Assembly: GCA_020720565.1 (NCBI GenBank) | Contig: DYOK01000009.1 | Span: 1-14,937 of the forward strand | DNA length: 14,937 nucleotides | DNA from: Acetofilamentum sp. | GTDB lineage: Bacteria > Bacteroidota > Bacteroidia > Bacteroidales > JAFGXI01 | Direction: 5' to 3' | Shown: positions 1 through 6,922 of the stretch, piece by piece | How the letters are laid out: each line of letters starts with the position of its first letter | Numbering within the stretch: the first letter of the stretch is position 1 | Notes under the pieces: model-generated | What the model saw: only the letters and a program-made list of their open reading frames with translations | Database searches by the model: none | Told to the model about the DNA's origin: nothing | Made by a program: the position numbers and the translations under genes

Positions 1-147
1 GAATATCAGTTGATTGCATCTATTAAATATGAACTTTTGAAAAGTTTAACGAAGTATTGTTATATTATTCTACGAACTTATTCAATCGAGTCAAGAACAA
101 AGTTTAAAAAAAGACAATAAAAGTTTCTGTAAGAATCTAAAATTCAC

Positions 148-155
148 TACTTTTG
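148..155 (+). promoter_or_regulatory. Bacteroidota-type -7 box upstream of the L25 gene
   Basis: TACTTTTG fits the TAnnTTTG -7 consensus used by the primary sigma factor of Bacteroidota. It lies about 70 bases before the L25 start codon, which leaves a leader of roughly 60 bases. A weak -33-like element (TTTCTG at 124-129) sits at about the right distance. The same TACTTTTG octamer precedes the HAD-like gene at 4828. The rest of 1-225 is AT-rich with no gene. Confidence 0.55.
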
Positions 156-225
156 CAGGCTTAAATAATTGTATAATGTGTGATGGGGATTTAACAATCT
201 TAGTAGCACGCAAAATTTATAAAAA

Positions 226-807
226 ATGGATATTTTAGAAATTAAAGGTACTTTGAGACCTAGTGTTGGCGGTAGAACAGCCAAAGATTTGCGTAAAAAA
301 GGCCATGTACCATGTGTAGTTTATGGTGGTCAAGAAACTTTACATTTTGAAGCTCATGAGTTTGACTTTAAAAAATTAGTTTTTACCGACAAAGTTTACA
401 TTGTTAAATTAGACTTAGGTAGCACAACTATTAAGGCTATTATGAAAGAAATTCAGTTTGCACCGCTAACCGACAAAGTGCGCCACATCGACTTTCAAGA
501 AGTTAACGAAACCAAACAAGTATTGATTGACATACCAGTAAAATTTGTAGGCTCACCTGTTGGGGCACAAGCTGGTGGTAATTTTGTAAAACGTCGTAGA
601 ACATTAAAAGTAAAAGCTCTGTTGAACGATTTACCTAACACAATCGACGTTGAAGTTTCGCATTTAGATATCGGAAACATGATGCGTATTGGCGATATTC
701 CTCCGACAACCGTAAAAATTGTTGAAGATATGGCCTTGCCTTTGTGTGCCGTAACCATGTCGCGTGCTGCCATGAAAAACGCTCAAGCTGCTGCCAATTC
801 TAAATAA
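226..807 (+). CDS. rplY: 50S ribosomal protein L25, general stress protein Ctc form
   Basis: The 193-residue product is the long, two-domain (Ctc/TL5) form of L25, which binds 5S rRNA in the large ribosomal subunit. Residues 1 to about 95 form the L25 5S-binding domain, opening with the typical GRTAKDLRKKGHVPCVVYG pattern. Residues from about 96 to 185 form the beta-rich C-terminal TL5 domain (VPVKFVG-like strand, then GNMMRIGDI). A lysine- and alanine-rich tail ends the protein. Length and order match the family in Bacteroidota, and the gene is followed by pth as in many bacteria. The ATG at 226 follows an A-rich tract without a Shine-Dalgarno sequence. A TACTTTTG promoter box lies upstream and a strong terminator lies at 972-1010. 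Identification is firm; the choice between the names rplY and ctc is conventional. Confidence 0.95.
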   Translation: MDILEIKGTLRPSVGGRTAKDLRKKGHVPCVVYGGQETLHFEAHEFDFKKLVFTDKVYIVKLDLGSTTIKAIMKEIQFAPLTDKVRHIDFQEVNETKQVLIDIPVKFVGSPVGAQAGGNFVKRRRTLKVKALLNDLPNTIDVEVSHLDIGNMMRIGDIPPTTVKIVEDMALPLCAVTMSRAAMKNAQAAANSK

Positions 808-971
808 GCTGGATAGTCTAATTTAGAAGTTTATAATTCAATTTTATTGATATTCTAGATAATTGGTAGTATAATTAAGCGTTATTTGTTTAGAAATTAA
901 CATCGATTTATATTAACACAAACGCATAAAACACTATTAGTAATAAAATTATTAAATAGGTTGACAAATAT

Positions 972-1010
972 AAAGACTATGTAAAATCTACATAGTCTTT
1001 AATTTTTTTC
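972..1010 (+). terminator. Rho-independent terminator after the L25 gene
   Basis: A perfect 12-base-pair stem (AAAGACTATGTA at 972-983 pairs with TACATAGTCTTT at 989-1000) with a 5-base loop is followed by AATTTTTTT. It lies 165 bases after the L25 stop codon and only 27 bases before the pth start, so pth probably has its own start site. A one-mismatch -7-like element (GACCTTTG, 1012-1019) sits between them. The remainder of 808-1036 is AT-rich with no gene. Confidence 0.85.
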
Positions 1011-1036
1011 TGACCTTTGAACAAAAAACAATCCTT

Positions 1037-1600
1037 ATGAACTTTTTGATTGTCGGACTTGGAAATATCGGCACCGAATATCAACACACCCGTCACAACA
1101 TTGGCTTCGATGCTTTAGACCAAATGGTAGCCGAAAGTAAATTCGAATTTACCGAAGAGCGTTATGGCACTATTTGCGAATATAAATTTAAAGGTCGCCG
1201 ATTAATCTTGCTTAAACCCAATACTTACATGAATTTAAGTGGTAAGGCGGTTAACTATTGGCTGCAAAAAGAAAAAGTACCCATCGAAAACCTTCTTGTC
1301 ATCGTCGACGATTTAGCCTTGCCCTTGGGTCAATTACGCCTTCGCCCCAAAGGTGGCGATGCGGGACATAATGGACTTAAACACATCAACGAAATTTTAG
1401 GTCATCAAGATTACGCCCGTTTAAGATTTGGAATTGGAAGTAACTTTCTCAAAGGACAGCAAGTCGATTACGTTTTAGGCCACTGGACAAAAGAAGAATC
1501 GGTGGCCATCGAAGAGCCTATAAAAAAGTGTACTCAAATAATCAAAAGCTTTTGTACCATTGGTCTAGGACCTAGCATGACCCAGTTTAATTCGAAATAA
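1037..1600 (+). CDS. pth: Peptidyl-tRNA hydrolase
   Basis: This cytosolic enzyme releases peptides from peptidyl-tRNA that has dropped off ribosomes, so that the tRNA can be reused. The 187 residues match the usual family length of about 190. Key residues are visible: Asn10 in GLGNIG, catalytic His20 in TRHNIG, Asn66 in NTYMNLSG, Asp91 in VDDLALPLG, and Asn112 in GGDAGHNGL. The start is set by MNFLIVGLGN, which begins the first beta strand as in other family members. There is no Shine-Dalgarno sequence. It follows the L25 gene but is separated from it by a strong terminator. A short hairpin lies directly after its stop codon. The assignment is secure. Confidence 0.97.
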   Translation: MNFLIVGLGNIGTEYQHTRHNIGFDALDQMVAESKFEFTEERYGTICEYKFKGRRLILLKPNTYMNLSGKAVNYWLQKEKVPIENLLVIVDDLALPLGQLRLRPKGGDAGHNGLKHINEILGHQDYARLRFGIGSNFLKGQQVDYVLGHWTKEESVAIEEPIKKCTQIIKSFCTIGLGPSMTQFNSK

Positions 1601-1628
1601 AGGTCTTCGACCTATTCTTGTATTTTAT
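1601..1628 (+). terminator. Possible short terminator after pth
   Basis: AGGTC-TTC-GACCT (1601-1613) forms a 5-base-pair hairpin directly after the pth stop codon. It is followed by ATTCTTGTATTTT, an imperfect T-rich run. The stem is short, so this is tentative. A related sequence follows the stop codon of the minus-strand gene at 2016. Confidence 0.35.
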
Positions 1629-1693
1629 AATTGATAGATTATCAGATTATTACAAACTCAAAATCCGACCTTATTTTATCCAAACTGCTTAAA

Positions 1694-1927
1694 ATGACTC
1701 AAAGCCCACAGGAACATTTGCTCGAATTAGCCTATACCAAAATGCCATTTGGGAAGTATAAAGGTTACTTTTTGTCCGACATACCAGAACCTTATTACGT
1801 TTGGATGCGCCAAGGTGGATTTGCACAAAATAAAATAGGGCAACAATTAGCCGAAGTTTACGAACTGAAAGTGAATGGTTTAGAGGTTTTGCTAAAAGAA
1901 ATTCGAAAAAAATATCCTCAAAAATAA
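1694..1927 (+). CDS. DUF3820 family protein
   Basis: This small protein of 77 residues carries the DUF3820 hallmark: a KMPFGKYKG motif near the N terminus (residues 16-24), then LSDIPEPYYVWM, and further on a YELKVNGLEVLLKEI helix. The family is also catalogued as a putative quorum-sensing-regulated virulence factor, but no biochemical role is established, so none is assigned here. I chose the ATG at 1694, which starts shortly before the conserved core. A longer reading from TTG at 1631 would add 21 residues without family resemblance. It lies 93 bases after pth and faces the minus-strand gene at 2016-2264. The function is unknown; the family call is from recognition of the motif. Confidence 0.8.
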   Translation: MTQSPQEHLLELAYTKMPFGKYKGYFLSDIPEPYYVWMRQGGFAQNKIGQQLAEVYELKVNGLEVLLKEIRKKYPQK

Positions 1928-2015
1928 CTTAAGTAATATGCATAATTTAATGTCGTATTTTATTAAGCTAGAAGACTGATAAATAACCAGTTAAAAAATA
2001 AATAGACCGAAGACC

Positions 2016-2264
2016 TTATTCATCTTGGTCATATAAATCTTCTTGGTTGTCGAGCTCACTATTAAGAAAGGCTTCTGCTTCGTCCATCAAGTCGTCGACT
2101 AGCGACAAATCATCAGGTTCTTGATCAATCCAATGGATCATACGGTTCGAATGGAAATCGTCTACATCCGACTCTACAATAAATCGAGGATGTTGCGTAC
2201 AAACCACAAAAATGGAGTCGGGAAGCTCTTGAGAATTATCGGCAATAAGATATTTTGGTAGCAT
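2016..2264 (-). CDS. Conserved small acidic protein of unknown function
   Basis: The 82-residue product starts MLPKYLIADNSQELPDSIFVV and ends in a very acidic segment (SELDNQEDLYDQDE). No signal peptide, membrane segment or cysteine cluster is present (the only cysteine is in VVCTQHPRF). I recall similar short proteins beginning MLPKYIIADN in Bacteroidales, where they are called hypothetical. It therefore seems to be a real lineage-specific gene, not a chance frame. It converges on the DUF3820 gene and diverges from maeB. Upstream on the minus strand, TACTTTTA (2295-2288) is one base off a -7 box. No function can be given. Confidence 0.7.
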   Translation of the reverse strand: MLPKYLIADNSQELPDSIFVVCTQHPRFIVESDVDDFHSNRMIHWIDQEPDDLSLVDDLMDEAEAFLNSELDNQEDLYDQDE

Positions 2265-2449
2265 AATTATAGTTTTTTTAGATGTTTTAAAAGTAACAAA
2301 AAAAACTACAACTACCTTACATTTTTACACGAATACACAATTAAATTTGATAACAATTTGATTATTTGAAATTTGCAATATCAAAAAGTGTTTCTAAACA
2401 CTGTTTAATAATAGCGTATCAAAGTAACATATCTAATGTCTAAAATGTT

Positions 2450-2457
2450 TAACTTTG
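2450..2457 (+). promoter_or_regulatory. Bacteroidota-type -7 box upstream of maeB
   Basis: TAACTTTG matches TAnnTTTG exactly and lies 35 bases before the maeB ATG. No convincing TTG -33 element is seen at the expected distance. The surrounding 2265-2449 interval between divergent genes is AT-rich and holds no gene. Confidence 0.5.
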
Positions 2458-2492
2458 AATTGTAAAAAACTCATAACAAAAAATTATATTTT

Positions 2493-4754
2493 ATGGCAAA
2501 ATTTACAAAACAAGACGCTTTGGACTACCACTCAATGGGTCGTCCGGGAAAAATTCAAGTGATACCAACCAAACCGTATCAAACACAAAGAGATTTGTCG
2601 TTAGCATACTCTCCTGGGGTTGCAGATCCTTGCTTGGAAATTGAAAAAAATCCAGAAGACGCTTATAAATACACTGCCAAAGGTAATTTGGTGGCTGTAA
2701 TATCGAACGGAACTGCGGTTCTCGGATTGGGCGACATAGGTGCTTTAGCGGGCAAACCGGTTATGGAAGGAAAAGGGTTACTGTTTAAAATCAATGCCGA
2801 CATCGACGTATTCGACATCGAAATCAGCACCAAAGATATTGATAAGTTTATCGAAACTGTCATTGAGATTGCCCCTACTTTTGGCGGAATCAACCTCGAA
2901 GACATTAAAGCACCTGAGTGTTTCGAAATCGAAAGACGCGTTAAAGAAGCACTCGATATCCCTGTAATGCACGACGACCAACACGGAACGGCTATTATTT
3001 CGGCTGCCGGTTTAGTTGGTGCACTCGAAATTTCGGGAAAAGATGTGTCAAAAGTTAAAATGGTAGTGAGTGGTGCAGGGGCTTCGGCTTCGGCTTGTAC
3101 CAAACTATATATGGCACTCGGTGTTCGCAAAGAGAACATTATCATGTGCGACAGTAAAGGGGTTTTAAACACCCGTCGTACCGATTTGAACGAAGCCAAA
3201 AAAGAATTTATGGTCGAAAGCGATGCGAACACTTTGTCCGATGCCTTAAAAGGTGCTGACATCTTCCTCGGCTTATCGGTAAAAGGTGCTATGTCGAAAG
3301 AAATGTTAGCCTCAATGGCACCAAGCCCAATTGTTTTTGCAATGGCCAATCCAGATCCAGAGATTACTTACGAAGATGCTTTAGATACCCGTACCGATTT
3401 GATTTTTGCAACAGGTCGTTCCGACTATCCTAATCAGATTAATAACGTTCTCGGATTCCCATTCATTTTCCGTGGTGCACTCGACGTTCGTTCGACTGCC
3501 ATTAACGAAGAAATGAAATTGGCTGCGGTATACGCTTTGGCTGCATTAGCAAAAGAACCCGTACCCGATGTCGTTAAAAAAGCTTACAACAAAACCGAAA
3601 TGAGTTTCGGTAGAGAATATATTGTACCCAAGCCTCTCGACCCTCGTTTGATCGAATACGTAGCTGTTGCTGTTGCGAAAGCTGCGGTAGATTCTGGTGT
3701 AGCTCGAAAAGTGATTACCGATTGGGATGCTTACAAACAAGAATTGCGTCAACGCATGGGCATCGACCATGCCATTATGCGTAATATGACCGTAAAAGCC
3801 AAAACCAACCCAAAACGTGTGGTATTTACCGATGCGGCCAATATTAAAGTATTGCAAGCAGCTCGAATTGTAAAAGATGACGGTATTGCTTTCCCTGTTC
3901 TTTTGGGACGTAAAGATCGCGTTTCTAAAATTGCTTTAGAAAATGGTATTGATATTAATGATATCGAAATTGTGGATAGCACCAGCCCCGAAAACGAGCC
4001 ATTGCGTCTTAAATATGCCGAACTTTTATATCAAAAACGTCAGCGTAAAGGCCTTTCGTTAATCGAAGCCACTCGTTTAATGTACAACCGAAATTATTAC
4101 GGTGCCGCCATGGTTGAGCTAGGCGAAGTTGACGCCATGATTTCCGGCACAACCACAAAATATGCCGATGTAATGCGACCAGCCTTACAAATTATTGGAA
4201 AAGACGAGAATGTGAAGAAAATTGCCGGTATGTATATTATGAATACCAAACGTGGCCACTATTTCTTCGCCGACACCACTGTTAACGAAGACCCTTCGGC
4301 CGAAGATTTGGTAGACATCACCACATTAACCCATTCTGCAGTTAAAGCTTTTGGAATTGACCCAGTGATGGCTATTGTATCTTATTCTAATTTTGGTTCG
4401 TCGGAAGATGCCACATCGGCAAAATCGTCAAAAGCCATTAGCTTGTTGCATAAAAATCACCCCGAAGTAATGATCGATGGCGAAATGCAAGCTAATTTTG
4501 CTTTGAACCGCGAAATGCGTATGGAACGTTATCCATTCTCAAAATTAGGACTTCGTGATGTCAATACATTGATTTTCCCGAACTTAACCTCCGGTAACAT
4601 TGCCTACAAAATGATGCAAGAAATTGGATCATCCGAAGCCATTGGACCAATTCTGATGGGATTGAAAAAACCAGTTCACGTACTACAACTTTCAAGTTCG
4701 GTTAGAGAAATTATCGATATGACCACAATTGCAGTGGTTGATGCTCAAAGCTAA
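2493..4754 (+). CDS. maeB: NADP-dependent malic enzyme with C-terminal phosphotransacetylase-like domain
   Basis: This 753-residue hybrid matches MaeB, which oxidatively decarboxylates malate to pyruvate and supplies NADPH in the cytosol. The malic enzyme core fills residues 1 to about 420. It includes catalytic Tyr39 in LAYSPGVADPC and Lys94 in MEGKG, and the metal ligands Glu136 and Asp137 (NLEDIKAPECFEIE) and Asp162 (HDDQHGTA). The dinucleotide-binding GAGASA loop is at 194-199. From about residue 430 to the end lies a phosphate acetyl/butyryltransferase-like domain. In characterised MaeB proteins that domain is not known to catalyse acetyl transfer but binds acetyl-CoA and regulates the enzyme. 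It is transcribed alone, with a TAACTTTG box 35 bases upstream and a terminator after the stop. Full length, with no lesions seen. Confidence 0.96.
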   Translation: MAKFTKQDALDYHSMGRPGKIQVIPTKPYQTQRDLSLAYSPGVADPCLEIEKNPEDAYKYTAKGNLVAVISNGTAVLGLGDIGALAGKPVMEGKGLLFKINADIDVFDIEISTKDIDKFIETVIEIAPTFGGINLEDIKAPECFEIERRVKEALDIPVMHDDQHGTAIISAAGLVGALEISGKDVSKVKMVVSGAGASASACTKLYMALGVRKENIIMCDSKGVLNTRRTDLNEAKKEFMVESDANTLSDALKGADIFLGLSVKGAMSKEMLASMAPSPIVFAMANPDPEITYEDALDTRTDLIFATGRSDYPNQINNVLGFPFIFRGALDVRSTAINEEMKLAAVYALAALAKEPVPDVVKKAYNKTEMSFGREYIVPKPLDPRLIEYVAVAVAKAAVDSGVARKVITDWDAYKQELRQRMGIDHAIMRNMTVKAKTNPKRVVFTDAANIKVLQAARIVKDDGIAFPVLLGRKDRVSKIALENGIDINDIEIVDSTSPENEPLRLKYAELLYQKRQRKGLSLIEATRLMYNRNYYGAAMVELGEVDAMISGTTTKYADVMRPALQIIGKDENVKKIAGMYIMNTKRGHYFFADTTVNEDPSAEDLVDITTLTHSAVKAFGIDPVMAIVSYSNFGSSEDATSAKSSKAISLLHKNHPEVMIDGEMQANFALNREMRMERYPFSKLGLRDVNTLIFPNLTSGNIAYKMMQEIGSSEAIGPILMGLKKPVHVLQLSSSVREIIDMTTIAVVDAQS

Positions 4755-4775
4755 ACGAATTATGTATTGAATATT

Positions 4776-4815
4776 AAGCTTGTTTGGGGTCTTCTCGAAC
4801 AAGCTTTTTCTTTTG
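4776..4815 (+). terminator. Rho-independent terminator after maeB
   Basis: AAGCTTGTT (4776-4784) pairs with AACAAGCTT (4798-4806). The stem extends inward through GGGG/CTC pairs with wobbles, and the whole is followed by TTTCTTTT. It starts 22 bases after the maeB stop and isolates maeB from the HAD-like gene. Confidence 0.8.
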
Positions 4816-4827
4816 TGTCAAATCGAC

Positions 4828-4835
4828 TACTTTTG
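4828..4835 (+). promoter_or_regulatory. -7 box upstream of the HAD-like/prmC pair
   Basis: TACTTTTG fits TAnnTTTG and sits just after the maeB terminator, 11 bases before the HAD-like ATG. The flanking GACTACTTTTG closely resembles the box before the L25 gene (CACTACTTTTG). If it is used, the leader is very short. No clear -33 element is present. Confidence 0.5.
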
Positions 4836-4845
4836 TTAAATAATT

Positions 4846-5490
4846 ATGCTTATGACTGAACACAACCGGCTTCTCGATCAATTTACCGAAATCGAATGGA
4901 TTATTTTCGACTTTGGAGGTGTTATTATCAATGTCGACTTTAAACTTACACACGAAGCGTTTAAGGCTTTAGGGATCGATAATTTAGATCAAAAATTCAC
5001 CCAAACTACACAATCGGGCTTTTTCGACCGACTCGAAATAGCACACGCCAGTCCCGACGAATTTAGAGCCGCCATACGCAAAGAAAGCAATCTGTCATTA
5101 AGCGATCAACAAATTGATGCCGCATGGAATGTGATGCTGCTCGATATTCCACGGTTTCGAATCGATATTTTACTTGAGCTTAAAAAAAAGTATAAAATTG
5201 CCTTGCTCAGCAACACCAATCTAATCCATTACAATTATTACAGAGCCGACTTAGAAAAGATATATGGCTATCAAACTTTCGATCAGATATTCGACAAAAC
5301 ATTTTTCTCGCATCAAATCGAATTGCGTAAACCCAACAAAGATATCTATGAGTTTGTGACGAGTCAAGTCGGAACGCGGACATCAAAAATTCTATTTATA
5401 GACGATACATTCAAAAATATCGAAGCAGCTCAATCTTACGGGTGGAACACAATTTTTTGGAAAGGTTTTGAACTCGATCAATTGCTTTAA
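4846..5490 (+). CDS. HAD superfamily phosphatase-like hydrolase (YihX-like)
   Basis: This 214-residue haloacid dehalogenase-type protein has all four family motifs. Motif I is FDFGGV with nucleophile Asp22. Motif II is LLSNTN with Ser122. Motif III is Lys162 in RKPNKDIY. Motif IV is IDDTFKN with Asp186 and Asp187. The helical cap (about residues 35-105) places it in the HAD-IA variant 3 group, which includes E. coli YihX, a sugar-phosphate phosphatase. The usual Asp two residues after the nucleophile is Gly24, as in the glycine/asparagine versions of that group. Substrate unknown. The ATG at 4846 is used; another in-frame ATG is at 4852. The stop is 4 bases before the prmC ATG, so the two genes are probably co-transcribed. 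Confidence 0.88.
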   Translation: MLMTEHNRLLDQFTEIEWIIFDFGGVIINVDFKLTHEAFKALGIDNLDQKFTQTTQSGFFDRLEIAHASPDEFRAAIRKESNLSLSDQQIDAAWNVMLLDIPRFRIDILLELKKKYKIALLSNTNLIHYNYYRADLEKIYGYQTFDQIFDKTFFSHQIELRKPNKDIYEFVTSQVGTRTSKILFIDDTFKNIEAAQSYGWNTIFWKGFELDQLL

Positions 5491-5494
5491 TCAG

Positions 5495-6352
5495 ATGAAT
5501 TGGAAAGCCCTAAAATCAGACTTTATCGAAGGTCTAAGCCCAATTTACGAGCAAAGCGAATCAGAATCACTTTTTTATTGGATAGCCGAGGAATTGACTC
5601 AAAAAAACAGAGCCAATTTTCAATCTCAAATGTTCACCAAAGTTGATGTGGCTCACTTAAATCATATTAAGCAGATTACCGAACAGTTACTTCGAAACGA
5701 GCCCATACAATACATCTTTGGGAAAGCATATTGCTATGGACGTACTTTTAAAGTAAACCCCAATGTACTTATTCCTCGAGGCGAAACCGAAAGTCTTATC
5801 CATTTGGTATTAGAGCAAATAAAACAATCCAATCAAACCATTTTAGATGTCGGCACTGGAAGCGGATGCATAGCCATCAACATAAAAGCAGAGGCCCCAC
5901 ATTTAACAGTAAAAGCAATCGATATTTCGGAATTTGCACTCGAAGTAGCCAAAGAAAATGCTCGACTCAACCAAGTAGACATCGAATGGTTAACCTTCGA
6001 TATTCTCAATCGGGACTTATGGATTACTGTTCTGGACCAAAGCCTCGATGTTATTGTGAGTAACCCGCCTTACGTTCGAAATACAGAAAAAAGCCAGATG
6101 CATCCAAATGTGCTCGAACATGAACCCCATTTGGCATTATTTGTCGACGACAATAATCCCTTAATCTTTTACCAAGCCATTGCCCAATTTGCAAAGGAGA
6201 AACTCAAGCCAAAAGGATTTTTAGCATTCGAAATAAACGAAGATTTCGGCGAAAAAATGCTTCAACTACTCATCAGTAATCGATTTGTTAAAACAGCGTT
6301 ACATCAAGATATTCATGGGAAAGATCGGATGGTTATAGGCTATAAAGCATAA
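5495..6352 (+). CDS. prmC: Peptide chain release factor N5-glutamine methyltransferase
   Basis: PrmC (HemK) methylates the glutamine of the GGQ motif in release factors RF1 and RF2 using S-adenosylmethionine, which supports efficient translation termination. The 285-residue product has the N-terminal helical domain (about 1-85), then the Rossmann methyltransferase fold. That fold shows the SAM loop DVGTGSG at 118-124 and the substrate-binding NPPY at 190-193. The usual PRPETE segment reads PRGETE (94-99). I chose the ATG at 5495, four bases after the upstream stop. A TTG at 5468 would add nine residues within the HAD-like gene and has nothing in its favour. It forms an operon with the HAD-like gene and ends at a terminator shared with a convergent gene. 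Confidence 0.95.
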   Translation: MNWKALKSDFIEGLSPIYEQSESESLFYWIAEELTQKNRANFQSQMFTKVDVAHLNHIKQITEQLLRNEPIQYIFGKAYCYGRTFKVNPNVLIPRGETESLIHLVLEQIKQSNQTILDVGTGSGCIAINIKAEAPHLTVKAIDISEFALEVAKENARLNQVDIEWLTFDILNRDLWITVLDQSLDVIVSNPPYVRNTEKSQMHPNVLEHEPHLALFVDDNNPLIFYQAIAQFAKEKLKPKGFLAFEINEDFGEKMLQLLISNRFVKTALHQDIHGKDRMVIGYKA

Positions 6353-6355
6353 AAA

Positions 6356-6390
6356 AAACCGGCTTTTGACCGGTTTCTAATTTTTTCACT
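6356..6390. terminator. Terminator between prmC and the convergent HTH gene
   Basis: AAACCGG (6356-6362) pairs with CCGGTTT (6370-6376) around a 7-base loop. On the plus strand it is followed by CTAATTTTTT, and on the minus strand the stem is followed by TTTTT. It can therefore serve both prmC and the minus-strand gene that ends at 6400. Confidence 0.8.
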
Positions 6391-6399
6391 CTACATACT

Positions 6400-6642
6400 T
6401 TATGCTTCGCCCAACATTTGTTTGGCTTTGTTTAGGATAGTGTCGTCGTCTAGCATGATAATACCGCCATCGGGTCCCGGCTCAATATGCAATCCGGTTG
6501 GAGCTCCTTTGTCGAAATTTGTCCCGCCAAAATAATTTCTGACTGTATCAACTGTAATGCCTAACTCATCGGCAATCTTGTGTGCAGAACCTTCAGGTAA
6601 ACTGTTTTTGATTCTTCTTAATTCGTTGAATGTTATCTTCAT
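6400..6642 (-). CDS. Small helix-turn-helix DNA-binding protein
   Basis: The 80-residue protein has a clear helix-turn-helix at about residues 19-40 (SAHKIADELGITVDTVRNYFGG), where KIADELGITVDTV matches the pattern of HTH repressors. It is followed by a glycine/proline-rich linker (IEPGPDGG) and a short acidic C-terminal helix. I recall similar 80-residue proteins in Bacteroidales annotated simply as DNA-binding protein. The target is unknown; it may be a regulator or a nucleoid-associated factor. It is transcribed alone, with a candidate promoter at 6677-6708, and shares a terminator with prmC. Confidence 0.8.
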   Translation of the reverse strand: MKITFNELRRIKNSLPEGSAHKIADELGITVDTVRNYFGGTNFDKGAPTGLHIEPGPDGGIIMLDDDTILNKAKQMLGEA

Positions 6643-6676
6643 AATGTTGATTTGATTTATGAATTAATACTAGTTC

Positions 6677-6708
6677 TAAAGTTAATATAAAAAAATTGTA
6701 ATTCACAA
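6677..6708 (-). promoter_or_regulatory. Candidate promoter of the small HTH gene
   Basis: On the minus strand, TTG (6708-6706) and TAACTTTA (6684-6677) are 21 bases apart. This fits the Bacteroidota -33/-7 arrangement with one mismatch in the last base of the -7 box. The box ends 35 bases before the ATG at 6642. Confidence 0.45.
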
Positions 6709-6850
6709 TGATTTAAATTAAATTTAATAAAAAATTAAAAAATTCATATAAATCTACTGTGTAGCAAAGTAAAAAATATATATTCAATTGATTTTAACCA
6801 CATTAGTGCTTGGATTTAAAATGAAAAATGTAAGAGAATTGAAAATCTAT

Positions 6851-6896
6851 CTGTCGCCTGCCTAAGGCGGAGGATTTATCAACCGAAGGTTGACAG
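6851..6896. repeat. GC-rich compound palindrome, likely dispersed repeat
   Basis: CTGTC (6851-6855) pairs with GACAG (6892-6896). Between them are two small hairpins: CGCC/GGCG (6855-6858 with 6866-6869) and CAACC-GAA-GGTTG (6880-6892). The outer and inner arms share one base at each junction. The block is GC-rich inside a very AT-rich spacer and resembles short interspersed palindromes common in Bacteroidota. It is followed by a low-complexity ATCATCAATC/CAACAATCAACAAT tract that runs into the uvrA stop codon. It may also help end uvrA transcription, although no T-run follows on that strand. The rest of the 6643-6922 spacer is AT-rich without a gene. Confidence 0.55.
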
Positions 6897-6922
6897 GCAA
6901 ATCATCAATCGTCATTCAACAA

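Noticed and set aside
881..927. Possible long-range GCGTT/AACGC hairpin after the L25 gene
   Set aside because: Only five clean pairs across a large loop. The perfect stem at 972-1000 is the real terminator.
1631..1693. TTG start extending the DUF3820 protein by 21 residues
   Set aside because: The extra residues do not resemble the family, and the ATG at 1694 sits just before the conserved core.
2663..3349. Long minus-strand open frame (228 codons) inside maeB
   Set aside because: It lies wholly opposite a secure, full-length maeB, and its translation shows no recognisable domain. It is a shadow of the coding strand.
5468..5494. TTG start giving prmC nine more residues
   Set aside because: It overlaps the end of the HAD-like gene, and the ATG at 5495 begins a normal PrmC N terminus four bases after the upstream stop.
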